The notes: generated by a model from the letters alone, not told the origin. A stretch of 59,969 nt of DNA from an uncultured Bacilli bacterium (GCA_944358535.1 CALVRH010000005.1:1-59969); one strand, 5' to 3'. Numbered from the stretch's first letter, positions 25,734 to 34,428 are shown. Made by a program: numbers and translations.

Positions 25734-25750
25734 GTGTGTCATGCTTTTTT
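25712..25750 (+). terminator. Terminator, second copy of the repeated element
   Basis: AAGTGTGATA...TGTCATGCTT stem with T-run. It shares 21 exact bases with the copy at 24487-24507. It lies just before the RelA-like gene. Confidence 0.65.
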
Positions 25751-25771
25751 ATAATTTGTTGGTGGTGTTAT

Positions 25772-27214
25772 ATGAAAAATATTGTATTAGATGATTTGAT
25801 TAAAATATTGAAAGAGTATAATCCCGAAGAAATCGAAATTGTAAAAAGAGCTTATGACTACGCATGTGATTTACATCACGGACAATATAGACAAAGTGGG
25901 GAGCCTTATATTAGTCATCCTTTAAATGTAGCATATATATTATCTGAATTACATGCTGATAGGGATACTATTTGTGCTGGTTTGTTACATGATACATTAG
26001 AAGATACAAAAATTACAAAAGAGGATATTGCTCATGATTTTAATCAAAATATTGCTAATTTAGTTGATGGAGTTACTAAACTTGCTAAAATGAATTTTTC
26101 TTCAAAACAAGATCAAAATTATGCAAATACCAGAAAAATTATCACTGGTATAACTGAAGATGTGAGAATAATTATTATTAAGTTAGCTGATAGACTTCAT
26201 AATATGCGAACATTACAATTTAAATCTGAATTTAAGCAAAAGGAAAATGCAATAGAGACCATGGAAATATTTGTTCCACTTGCTTATTATATAGGGGCAT
26301 ATAGAATTAAGTCGGAACTAGAAGATTTATCACTACAATATCTGAAACCAGATATGTATAAAAGAATTTTAGAAAAGAAATTAAAGATAGAAGAAGATAG
26401 TGACGAGTGTTTAAGGGAAATGTTAGGTACAATTGAGAGCTTGTTAAATGATAAGAATATTCCTAATGAAATAAAGGTTAGAACTAAAAATATATATGGT
26501 ATATATAAAAGATTAAATGAAGGTCATAGACTTTCTGATATTCATGATTTATTAGCATTAAAAATTATGGTTGATGAGGTTGAAAATTGTTATAGAACTT
26601 TAGGAATTATACACTCAAAGTATCATCCGGTGAATAGTAAATTTAAAGATTATATATGTAATCCAAAGACAAATATGTATCAATCACTTCATACAACAGT
26701 TTTTGGCTTAGATGATAGATTAGTCCAAACACAAATTAGGACATTTAAAATGGATAAAATAGCTTCTTTTGGTTTAACTGCATATTGGGATGCGGAAAAG
26801 GGTAATGCCAGAAATATAATGCAGAAAGATTTAAAAGAAAAATTTCAATTTTTTCAGTCATTAACAGAAATTAATTCAATGTTTGGTGATAATCAGCAAT
26901 TTGTCAATCAAGTAAAAAATGAACTATTTTCTGACAAAGTGTATGTATATACTCCTAAAGGAGATATTATAGAACTTCCTAAAGGTTCAACGCCAATAGA
27001 TTTTGCTTATAAACTTAGTACTGATATTGGAAATACAATGGTTGGAGTTTTTGTCAATGATGAATATGAACCAATCGATTATATATTACAAAATAAAGAT
27101 AGAGTTAGAATCGTGACAGATGATTTATCGTTTGGGCCACGTGATGATTGGAAAGATAAAGCTCATACGAGTTATGCAAAAAAGAAAATAAAAGAGTTTA
27201 AAAAGGAGATGTAA
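25772..27214 (+). CDS. RelA/SpoT-like protein lacking the regulatory C-terminus
   Basis: 480 residues from the ATG at 25772; long Rel proteins have about 730. The HD hydrolase domain is complete (His49, HD pair His73-Asp74, Glu77-Asp78, later LADRLHNM). The synthetase domain keeps IHDLLALKI and FKDYICNPKTNMYQSLHT. The catalytic Glu of the E-x-Q-I-R-T motif is Gln319 (VQTQIRT), and the Arg of LLALR is Lys. A TGS domain (about 385-450, YVYTPKGDIIELPKGSTPIDFAYKL) ends the chain; the zinc-finger and ACT regions are absent. It may therefore hydrolyse rather than make (p)ppGpp, or act on another nucleotide. The next gene starts one base after its stop. Confidence 0.88.
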   Translation: MKNIVLDDLIKILKEYNPEEIEIVKRAYDYACDLHHGQYRQSGEPYISHPLNVAYILSELHADRDTICAGLLHDTLEDTKITKEDIAHDFNQNIANLVDGVTKLAKMNFSSKQDQNYANTRKIITGITEDVRIIIIKLADRLHNMRTLQFKSEFKQKENAIETMEIFVPLAYYIGAYRIKSELEDLSLQYLKPDMYKRILEKKLKIEEDSDECLREMLGTIESLLNDKNIPNEIKVRTKNIYGIYKRLNEGHRLSDIHDLLALKIMVDEVENCYRTLGIIHSKYHPVNSKFKDYICNPKTNMYQSLHTTVFGLDDRLVQTQIRTFKMDKIASFGLTAYWDAEKGNARNIMQKDLKEKFQFFQSLTEINSMFGDNQQFVNQVKNELFSDKVYVYTPKGDIIELPKGSTPIDFAYKLSTDIGNTMVGVFVNDEYEPIDYILQNKDRVRIVTDDLSFGPRDDWKDKAHTSYAKKKIKEFKKEM

Positions 27215-27215
27215 A

Positions 27216-28199
27216 ATGCAATTATTGGATGATTTATTTAAATTATATGATGTAAAAATATTTGAGTTTGTGAATCTTTCAGGTGGGTGGATAAATGATA
27301 AATATTTAATTACTGATAGCAACCGAAAACAATATGTCTTAAAGGAATTAAGTTTAAAAAAATTTCCTCAAAAATATTTTTCTATTCTTTGTGAAACGGT
27401 AAAACTGCAAAAAGAATTATATGATAATGATTTTTTGGTGCCAAATGTAATACCAAATAATAAAAATGAATTGATATCTAATTTTTCTAATGGGAAATAT
27501 TATTTTTTACAGGAATATATAAAAGGTATCAGTAAAAAAAATAATGAATTGTCTATTATTGAAATTAATGATATAGCATTTAATTTGGCTTTACTTCATA
27601 AATATCTAAAATCAAAATCTATCAAAAGTTTTAAATCACCTTTTTTATCTTATAAAAGTATTGAGGTTTTGAAAAAAGAGTTTGATGATAGAGTTAAACA
27701 AATTGCTTCAGACACGAGGAAAGAATATAAGAAAGAATTAGAATTGCATAGTAAAATAATTAACGATATTGAAAATTCAAATATTTTGAATAAAACTAAT
27801 TTACAACTTATACATGGAGACTTTACTCCTGACAATATAATATTAGATAATGGCCATGTTAAATCTTTTATAGATTTTGAACTTTGCAGAGTAAATACAA
27901 AACTTCAAGATATAGGGAGAATAATTTTATCTACATGTATGGAAAATAATACTTTAATTAAGAAGAAATTATTAAGTTTTATTAATGGATATTCAAAAGT
28001 ATATAATCTTGATGTCAAAATGATTTCCTTAGCAATCAAATTTGTTTGGATTAATGAAGTGAATATTTGGATACAAGAAAGATATTTTAGAAATTATAAT
28101 CCTCCAAAAGTAGAAAAATTTATATCTGAAATTCAATGGATTAGTAATAATTGGTTTAGTTTAGAAGATATAATTAAGGATGTGATATATAGTGGATAA
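27216..28199 (+). CDS. Small-molecule kinase of the APH / homoserine-kinase fold
   Basis: 327 residues. The phosphotransferase core is clear: catalytic loop HGDFTPDN (His200, Asp202, Asn207) and the metal-binding Asp220 in IDFE. The N-terminal lobe has the nucleotide-binding text QYVLKEL and a hinge-like YFLQEYIKG. Relatives phosphorylate sugars, homoserine, choline or aminoglycosides. The substrate here is not readable, and I see no reason to call it a resistance gene. It follows the RelA-like gene by one base and overlaps the next gene by eight, so it is part of the biosynthetic operon. Confidence 0.85.
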   Translation: MQLLDDLFKLYDVKIFEFVNLSGGWINDKYLITDSNRKQYVLKELSLKKFPQKYFSILCETVKLQKELYDNDFLVPNVIPNNKNELISNFSNGKYYFLQEYIKGISKKNNELSIIEINDIAFNLALLHKYLKSKSIKSFKSPFLSYKSIEVLKKEFDDRVKQIASDTRKEYKKELELHSKIINDIENSNILNKTNLQLIHGDFTPDNIILDNGHVKSFIDFELCRVNTKLQDIGRIILSTCMENNTLIKKKLLSFINGYSKVYNLDVKMISLAIKFVWINEVNIWIQERYFRNYNPPKVEKFISEIQWISNNWFSLEDIIKDVIYSG

Positions 28200-29880
28200 A
28201 ATAAATGTTAATTATGAAATTAATTTTATAATTAATAAAAATATAAATCAATTTAAAAAATATATTGAAAATGAATTTCAAAAAAATGAATTGAATTGTA
28301 TTAAATATTCAATTAATGCATCTGATAATAATTTTGTAAAGGTTTATGTAGAAAAGAAAGACATTGATTATATATTTAAATGTGATAATAAAGCGTTTAA
28401 TAATATAAATGATATTATTAAATATAAATATATTTTGCCTAAATTATATGAAAATAATCTGAATATTAATTCATATAAAAAAGATCTTGCAAAACTTGAA
28501 CATAAAAAATCTGATTTATGGAATTTAATATTAAAAAAATATAATAAAATTTTTAAAAAGAATTTTAAAGTAAATAATGGTTTAAATGATATTTATGAAT
28601 GGTTTACAGGTGCTGTTTTTTTTACAGATTATGAATGGGAGGAAATTTGTAATAATAAAATAAAAGATTTATTTGAAACCATGAAAAATAATAGTTATAT
28701 TTATTCTTTACCATTAGATAATGGAATTATTTTGAGAGGCTCTAGTATTTATTATTATTTTTCTACTGATGTTAGTAGATTTAAAAAGCCTAGTATTAAA
28801 GAAATCAAGCAATGGTTTGATAATGTTTCTGTTTATATAAAAAAAGTTTTACCAATTTTAAATAATTATCAAATAAAAAATAATTATGATAAGCGATTGC
28901 TATTAGCTTTAGTTGATAATATTAGAAATATTATATTAATTTTAACAAATTGTAAATTAATGAATTTGTCGATTAATGGTCAAGATTTTATATATCATTC
29001 TACTTGTAATAATAAAGAGATAAGTGTTTGCTTTGATTTAATAAATAACTATCAAGAAGTCTTGAAAACTATTTGTTTAGATGGAATTTGTTCAACAGAT
29101 GAAGTAGAAAATATAAAAACTATTTATAAAAGTACTTTAAATTTAATTGTAAATGTAAGTTCAATTATATTAAATATACAAGATGAATTTATTTTAGGTA
29201 AAAGTTTTAATCCTTTAAGAGAAATCGATAATTATTTTGAAAACTATATTGTGTGTAAATATATTGTTGATGAAAAGTTATTAAATGATGAAAAAGGTAA
29301 AAATATAAACTTAATCGGAATATTATATGGTGGGTTAGAATTGCCATTTATAATAGATAACATAATTCCTAATAAGGTTACAGTTAGCTTTTTATTTCAA
29401 AATCATGGTATGTATCTTGATAGACAACAGAAAGATAAAAATATAATTGTCATTAATTTAAAAGAATATGGGTTTCTTCATAAGGAAAACGATACTTATT
29501 TGATAGATGATAATATGATGAGTGGTGTAACAATGCAATTTGCTTATAATCAATTATACTTATATGGTATAAATAATATTAAGGGAATTTTTGTTGTTCG
29601 TCATCCTAATATAAATAGAATTGCACAGTTGGAATATTTTGATACGGCTTTAAATTTAAACTTGGTAGATAATTATATAGATGGCATGCTTACTGATACA
29701 CCATATACTAAAATTAAACGTGGAACCAACTATAATAGTATGTTTGTAAATGAGTTAAATATTTTTTCCATTATGACGGAAATTTTTCTGAAGGCATTAT
29801 ATTGTAATAATTCATTTATAAAAGACAGTCAAGTTGATATATTTTTGGGTTATTCGGAGGGTAAAAATGATAAAATATGA
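28192..29880 (+). CDS. Large protein with C-terminal phosphoribosyltransferase domain
   Basis: 562 residues from the GTG at 28192 (AAGGATGTGAT upstream); no ATG is near. Residues about 345-500 form a type I PRTase-like fold: ILYGGLELP as the pyrophosphate loop, and the PRPP motif YLIDDNMMSGVT (Asp439, Asp440, Thr447). The first 330 residues are helical and Asn/Lys/Ile-rich, with no family I recognise. PRTases join a base to ribose-5-phosphate, or with a free PRPP group make a ribosyl product. The N-terminal part may supply the acceptor. It overlaps both neighbours. Confidence 0.78.
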   Translation: MDKINVNYEINFIINKNINQFKKYIENEFQKNELNCIKYSINASDNNFVKVYVEKKDIDYIFKCDNKAFNNINDIIKYKYILPKLYENNLNINSYKKDLAKLEHKKSDLWNLILKKYNKIFKKNFKVNNGLNDIYEWFTGAVFFTDYEWEEICNNKIKDLFETMKNNSYIYSLPLDNGIILRGSSIYYYFSTDVSRFKKPSIKEIKQWFDNVSVYIKKVLPILNNYQIKNNYDKRLLLALVDNIRNIILILTNCKLMNLSINGQDFIYHSTCNNKEISVCFDLINNYQEVLKTICLDGICSTDEVENIKTIYKSTLNLIVNVSSIILNIQDEFILGKSFNPLREIDNYFENYIVCKYIVDEKLLNDEKGKNINLIGILYGGLELPFIIDNIIPNKVTVSFLFQNHGMYLDRQQKDKNIIVINLKEYGFLHKENDTYLIDDNMMSGVTMQFAYNQLYLYGINNIKGIFVVRHPNINRIAQLEYFDTALNLNLVDNYIDGMLTDTPYTKIKRGTNYNSMFVNELNIFSIMTEIFLKALYCNNSFIKDSQVDIFLGYSEGKNDKI

Positions 29881-30868
29881 TAATAAATATTATGAAAGAA
29901 TTATAAAAAGTTATAAATATGATAAAATCCAGCCATTTTTATGTATTAATGAATTTAATGCAGAAAAAAATTGGATATGTTCTTATAATTTAAATGATTT
30001 TATTAATGGTAATAATCGAAATGAAAAATGTCTAATAATAATGGGGATAGGAATTAATGGAGTTCCTCATTTGGGGACTGTTTCTCAAATATTAAAAGCA
30101 ATTTATTTGCAAAAATGTGGATTTAATGTTCAAATCATTTTAGGAGATCTTGACGTATACGGTGCTAGATCTACATCTTTAAATAAAATCAACGAATTAA
30201 TAAAGAGGTACAAAAAATTTATTATTTCTTTAGGGTTTGATGAGCAAAATGGTGAAATAAGAGATCAATTTCATCATCCTGAAATATTAAAAACATCATT
30301 TATTTTATCAAATGTTATTAGAGATAAAGACTTTGATGAAATTGAAGAAGAAATAAATGAATTATATAAAACGGAACGTGTATATGAGGGAATGGATTAT
30401 AATGTGAAACAAGCAATATCATTAATGTTTGCAGATTTTATTCATCCTGGTTTTATTGGTAAGTATAAACATGTTTTAATTATTAGTGGAATTGATGAAC
30501 ATGGGTATGTGTGGAAAGCTAATGAGATTAGAAAACGAATGAATATTGATATGACTATTAGCGGATTATATTCAAAAATGTTAAGAGGATTAAATGAATA
30601 TCCTAAAATGAGTAAGAGTATTTTAAAATCTAGTATAAATTTATCTATATCTAAAAGTTTATTAAAAAAAATAATACTTTCAGAAAAATATAATTATAAA
30701 GATGATACAGATTGTTTTGTTTATCAATTAATGATGAATGTTTCACTATATGATGAAGAATATTTAAAAAAAGTGAAAGTTGATTGTTTAAATAAAAGTC
30801 AAGAATGGGATAAAGCTGTTGATAATTATATAGAAGATTTATATAAACTATGTCGTTTATGGAGGTGA
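29867..30868 (+). CDS. Stand-alone class I aminoacyl-tRNA-synthetase-like enzyme, TrpRS/TyrRS type
   Basis: 333 residues from the ATG at 29867 (CGGAGGG upstream); an earlier in-frame start at 29834 lies inside the previous gene. It shows the class I signature as PHLGT (His68) and KMSKS as YPKMSKS (247-251), so amino acid activation is plausible. The chain resembles TrpRS in length and layout, but the text around both motifs is far from housekeeping TrpRS and I see no anticodon-binding module. Such paralogues often make aminoacyl-adenylates or aminoacylate small molecules. Here it lies between a PRTase and a CAT-fold gene. Confidence 0.78.
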   Translation: MIKYDNKYYERIIKSYKYDKIQPFLCINEFNAEKNWICSYNLNDFINGNNRNEKCLIIMGIGINGVPHLGTVSQILKAIYLQKCGFNVQIILGDLDVYGARSTSLNKINELIKRYKKFIISLGFDEQNGEIRDQFHHPEILKTSFILSNVIRDKDFDEIEEEINELYKTERVYEGMDYNVKQAISLMFADFIHPGFIGKYKHVLIISGIDEHGYVWKANEIRKRMNIDMTISGLYSKMLRGLNEYPKMSKSILKSSINLSISKSLLKKIILSEKYNYKDDTDCFVYQLMMNVSLYDEEYLKKVKVDCLNKSQEWDKAVDNYIEDLYKLCRLWR

Positions 30869-30871
30869 ATT

Positions 30872-31504
30872 ATGAAAATAAAAATTGATATTGATAAGTG
30901 GAAAAGAAAAAAACAGTATGCTTTTTTTTCTAATTTTACAAACCCTTATGCATCTGTAACTAGTATTTTAAATGTTGATAAAATAGTGAAAATTTCCAAA
31001 AAATATAAAATTTCATTTTATGGAATTATGTCTTATGTAGTTTTAAAAACGCTAAATGAAATAGATGAATTTAAATATGTTTTAGAAGATAATCATATAT
31101 ATAAATATGATCAAATAAATGTTTCTTTTTCTGTTTTAGATGATTCTAATTCAATTAATTTTAGTAGAACGGTTGAATATACCGACTTTAATAAATTTAT
31201 AGAATTATTTAATTACGCAAAAAAGGAAGCAGAAAATAATATTCAAATACAATATAAAAGAGATTTTAACAAATGTTATTTTACTTGTCTTCCATGGGTT
31301 AGATTTACTTCTGTTGATAATCCTATGAATTACGAAGTTATTGATAGTGTACCTAGAGTGTGCTGGGGAAAATATTTTATAGAAAGTGGCAACTATATGA
31401 TAGATTTATCTATTCAAATTAATCATGCTTTTCAAGATGGTTACCATTTAGGTCTGTTTTTTAATAAGCTACAGGAGAATATAAATTTATTTAATTATGA
31501 GTAA
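30872..31504 (+). CDS. Chloramphenicol-acetyltransferase-fold acyltransferase
   Basis: 210 residues, the length of CAT subunits. The catalytic motif is present as NHAFQDGYH (His185, Asp189, Gly190), matching H-x-x-x-D-G of CAT. The chain begins with the family pattern of an N-terminal (FFSNFTNPYASVTS) segment. Members are homotrimers that transfer acetyl or other acyl groups to a hydroxyl or amine. Because it sits inside a biosynthetic operon, I read it as a tailoring or condensing enzyme, not as chloramphenicol resistance. It overlaps the HAD gene by eight bases. Confidence 0.82.
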   Translation: MKIKIDIDKWKRKKQYAFFSNFTNPYASVTSILNVDKIVKISKKYKISFYGIMSYVVLKTLNEIDEFKYVLEDNHIYKYDQINVSFSVLDDSNSINFSRTVEYTDFNKFIELFNYAKKEAENNIQIQYKRDFNKCYFTCLPWVRFTSVDNPMNYEVIDSVPRVCWGKYFIESGNYMIDLSIQINHAFQDGYHLGLFFNKLQENINLFNYE

Positions 31505-32114
31505 ACCAAAGATTTTATGTATTGATTTAGATGATACTTTAGCATTAACAGCCAATACTATTTTAGAGTATGCAATTCATTTTGATAAAACTATATTAAA
31601 TAGAAGTGGGATTTTAAAAAAAATTGACACTTGTGGAGATTATTATTATTTTGCAAGAATGTTGGGATGGAATAGAGAACAATTAATAAATTTTTTTGAT
31701 ACATATTATATAGATTATTTACGAAAAATAAAAGTAAAATCAGATGCAGAGTTAATTATAAAGAAAATAAAAAGGCTTGGAATAAAAGTTTATATTGTAA
31801 CATCGAGACGTGAACGAGAGAATAATATAGTGAGAGAAATAACACGACAATGGTTAAAACAAAATAAAATTTTATATGATAAACTGTTTATAAATGTTAT
31901 TGATAAAAGTAAATTAATAGAACAAATAAAACCAACTTACTTTGTTGATGATTCATATCAAAATTGTTTGAATGTGTTGCAAACATTTGAAAAAACAAAA
32001 GTATTTTTGATTGAAACAGATTTTAATAAGAACATTCAAACTAAAAACATATTAAAAATTAAGGAATTAAAAGAACTGTATGAATTTATTAAAGGAGATG
32101 TAGAAAATGCATAA
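31497..32114 (+). CDS. HAD-family phosphatase, 5'-nucleotidase-like
   Basis: 205 residues. Motif I is CIDLDDTL (Asp10 and Asp12), motif II the Thr/Ser in VYIVTSRRE, a Lys is present after it, and motif IV is YFVDDS. The cap layout resembles the NT5C/5'(3')-nucleotidase group, which removes a phosphate from nucleotides. In this operon it may dephosphorylate the PRTase product or an intermediate, but this is inference. It overlaps the genes on both sides by eight bases. Confidence 0.85.
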   Translation: MSKPKILCIDLDDTLALTANTILEYAIHFDKTILNRSGILKKIDTCGDYYYFARMLGWNREQLINFFDTYYIDYLRKIKVKSDAELIIKKIKRLGIKVYIVTSRRERENNIVREITRQWLKQNKILYDKLFINVIDKSKLIEQIKPTYFVDDSYQNCLNVLQTFEKTKVFLIETDFNKNIQTKNILKIKELKELYEFIKGDVENA

Positions 32115-33042
32115 TTTCGTTATAGATAGTCATAGTCATATTGGCAAAGATATCTTTCATGGGGAATCGACTATTGATGGATATATTGAATTTGCTAAAA
32201 AAAGTCATATAGATGTTGGAATTATAATGGGGGTACCATCGCCTTGTACAGACTTGAGTAATCTTAATACTAGATTTATGTATTGGAAATTGAATGAAAC
32301 TAATATGGAATTTTATGGTAAAAAAAATCCTTTTATTGAAATAAATTATAAAATAAATGACTTGTTAAAAGAAAAAACAAGTGAAGATTTAAAATTATTG
32401 TTTGTACCAACATTTCATCCTATTTTAGATGAAATAGAAAAATTTGAAAAAATGATAACAGAAACTGATCCGGTAGCTATAAAAGTTCATGGGATTGGTA
32501 GTGGAGTTGGTCCAGATGATATTAATCATGATTATATTGAATTAATAAGAGCATATGATTTGCCAATTATAGTTCATACTGATTGTGATTTTGGACAAGG
32601 CAGTATATCTATGCAGTATGTTAGAAATATTAATAGAGCTTTTCTTTGGGCAAATTTTTTTGAAAAAAACAGAATAAAAGGAATATTAAATCATGGAGCT
32701 TCGTTGGATTTAGAAACTTTTAAAATTGTGAATAATTCAGATTATTTGAAAATAGCATTAGGACCAGATAAAGTTGCATGTATTGATAATAATAGATTAT
32801 TTTATGATTGTAATGGTGACTATAAAAACTATTTAATGTTTTTAAAAAAATATTTAGATATGTCAAAAATAGTATATGATGCTGATTATAATTGGAATAA
32901 AGTTGAAGGTCAGCTGGATGATTATGATTCTGTAGAAAGGGTAAAAGAAATTTTTGGTGATAACGAGGATTCTGAAAATATATTAGCAAATAATTTGTTG
33001 GATTTTAATCCAAAAATATTAAAGAAAATAAGGAGGAAATAA
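32107..33042 (+). CDS. Amidohydrolase-family (COG2159-like) enzyme
   Basis: 311 residues with a TIM-barrel look. Metal ligands can be seen: DSHSH (His9, His11), the Lys-containing strand AIKVHGIG, IIVHTD, ILNHGAS and YDADYNW. This is the amidohydrolase-2 pattern, which includes hydrolases and non-oxidative decarboxylases. A hydrolytic or ring-opening step on the operon product is plausible; the substrate is unknown. The gene overlaps the HAD gene and is followed after two bases by the membrane protein. Confidence 0.82.
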   Translation: MHNFVIDSHSHIGKDIFHGESTIDGYIEFAKKSHIDVGIIMGVPSPCTDLSNLNTRFMYWKLNETNMEFYGKKNPFIEINYKINDLLKEKTSEDLKLLFVPTFHPILDEIEKFEKMITETDPVAIKVHGIGSGVGPDDINHDYIELIRAYDLPIIVHTDCDFGQGSISMQYVRNINRAFLWANFFEKNRIKGILNHGASLDLETFKIVNNSDYLKIALGPDKVACIDNNRLFYDCNGDYKNYLMFLKKYLDMSKIVYDADYNWNKVEGQLDDYDSVERVKEIFGDNEDSENILANNLLDFNPKILKKIRRK

Positions 33043-33044
33043 TT

Positions 33045-33584
33045 ATGATTTATTATATCGCACAAGCTTTTGGCATATTGGGATTAATAGTTATGATTTA
33101 TAGTTTGTTTCAAAAAAATAAAAATAAAATGTTATGGTTTATTGTGTTAAACGGTTTATTTTTTGGATGTCAATATTTCTTATTACAAGCTTACTCTGGT
33201 ATGTTTTCAAACTTTTTTGGAATAATTAGAACATATATTTGTAAAGTAAAAGAACAAAATGAGAGCTTAAATAAATGGTATGTTTTTGCATTTTTCATGA
33301 TAGGATATATTGTTATTGGATTTATAACTTTTGATGGACACATTATAAGTTTATTACCTATTATAGCTGAATTGATATATGTTATAACTTTGTGGCAGAA
33401 ATCTGTTAAAAGGATAAGATATGGTACTTTATTAATGGTAATATTATGGTTAATTTATGATGTTGTGGTTAAAGCATATCCATCTATGATAACTGATTTA
33501 ATTGTAATGACATCTACAATGATAGCAATATGGGTGAATGATTTTAAAAGAAAAGGAATGAATAAAAATGAAAAATACGACTGA
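33045..33584 (+). CDS. YgjV-like membrane protein
   Basis: 179 residues, five or six hydrophobic helices. The text LGLIVMIYSLFQKNKNKML at the N-terminus resembles the Imp-YgjV family of inner-membrane proteins, whose role is unknown. A relation to PnuC-like or SWEET-like small transporters is possible from the layout but not shown. As the only membrane protein in this operon it is the candidate exporter or importer of the product. Its end overlaps the GNAT gene by 17 bases. Confidence 0.7.
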   Translation: MIYYIAQAFGILGLIVMIYSLFQKNKNKMLWFIVLNGLFFGCQYFLLQAYSGMFSNFFGIIRTYICKVKEQNESLNKWYVFAFFMIGYIVIGFITFDGHIISLLPIIAELIYVITLWQKSVKRIRYGTLLMVILWLIYDVVVKAYPSMITDLIVMTSTMIAIWVNDFKRKGMNKNEKYD

Positions 33585-34104
33585 TATTATTTCGAAAAGG
33601 TTGGTTTTGAGAAAAATAAAAGCTTGTGATTATAAAGCAATATATGAATGTTGGACCAGCGATTTTGAAGTTAGCAAGTATGTTACTTGGACTCCACATA
33701 AATCTATTGATGAAACAAAAAAGTTAGTAGATTTTTGGTTAAATGAATATAATCATGAATATACATATCGTTGGATTGTTGAAAGAAAAAATACGCACGA
33801 AGTTATAGGAATGATAGATGTGATTAATAAAAATTTACAATATATGACAGCTGAGGTAGGGTATTGTTATGGTTCTAAATATTGGGGGCATGGATATGCT
33901 AGTGAAGCATTAACTGAAGTAATTAATTATTTACATAATATTGGTTTTGTAACAGTTTATGCGCAGCATTTTGAATCAAATAAAGCTAGTGGTAAGGTAA
34001 TGCAAAATGCTGGGATGAAATATGAGGCTACTTTAAAGTCGCGGGTTATTAATAAATTGGGAAATCGTGAAGATGTTTGTGTATATTCATCAGTAAATTC
34101 GTAA
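33568..34104 (+). CDS. GNAT N-acetyltransferase, RimJ/RimL type
   Basis: 178 residues. The GNAT core is clear: TKRLVLR-like start (ISKRLVLRKI), VIGMIDV, the acetyl-CoA loop YWGHGYASEAL, and the closing FESNKASGKVMQNAGM. RimL-type enzymes acetylate protein N-termini or small amines, and several give self-protection against peptide-nucleotide antibiotics such as microcin C. Overlap with the membrane gene makes it the last gene of the operon; a self-resistance role is inference. No strong terminator follows, only an AT-rich hairpin. Confidence 0.88.
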   Translation: MKNTTDIISKRLVLRKIKACDYKAIYECWTSDFEVSKYVTWTPHKSIDETKKLVDFWLNEYNHEYTYRWIVERKNTHEVIGMIDVINKNLQYMTAEVGYCYGSKYWGHGYASEALTEVINYLHNIGFVTVYAQHFESNKASGKVMQNAGMKYEATLKSRVINKLGNREDVCVYSSVNS

Positions 34105-34153
34105 AATGTAATTAAATTTCAATTGAATTATATAAAAAATTGTAGTAAAAACT

Positions 34154-34181
34154 TTGACAATAATATAATATATGATATAAT
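34154..34181 (+). promoter_or_regulatory. Sigma-A promoter of the T-box-tyrS unit
   Basis: TTGACA (34154-34159), 16-bp spacer, TATAAT (34176-34181). Confidence 0.8.
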
Positions 34182-34187
34182 GGCTAT

Positions 34188-34410
34188 AAGTTATTTTAAA
34201 AAAACGATGATTAATGCAAAGTAGATTATATTATTTATATTTTAGAGAGTTTAAGTTTGGTGAAATTAAACATATAATATAATTGAATTACACATTATGA
34301 GTTTATTAGGTAGTTACTTTATAGCTATAAAGTGTATGATATTTATCATAAATTAAGGTGGTACCGCGATAATTCGTCCTTATGGAAATAGAGTTATCGC
34401 GTTTTTTTAT
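34188..34410 (+). promoter_or_regulatory. T-box riboswitch for tyrosine
   Basis: The diagnostic T-box (AAGGTGGTACCGCG..., 34355-34382) is followed by the terminator CGCGATAA...TTATCGCG plus seven T (34365-34408). The specifier is likely the tyrosine codon TAC at 34289-34291, in the context GAAT-TAC-A. Uncharged tRNA-Tyr would stabilise the antiterminator and switch on tyrS. It fills the 324-base gap before tyrS. Confidence 0.9.
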
Positions 34411-34428
34411 TTTAAAGGAGGAAAATTT

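Noticed and set aside
27216-28199. Aminoglycoside resistance
   Set aside because: Only the kinase fold supports it; tight coupling with the PRTase gene points to metabolism.
30872-31504. Chloramphenicol resistance
   Set aside because: The fold and motif are CAT-like, but the sequence is distant and the operon is biosynthetic in content.
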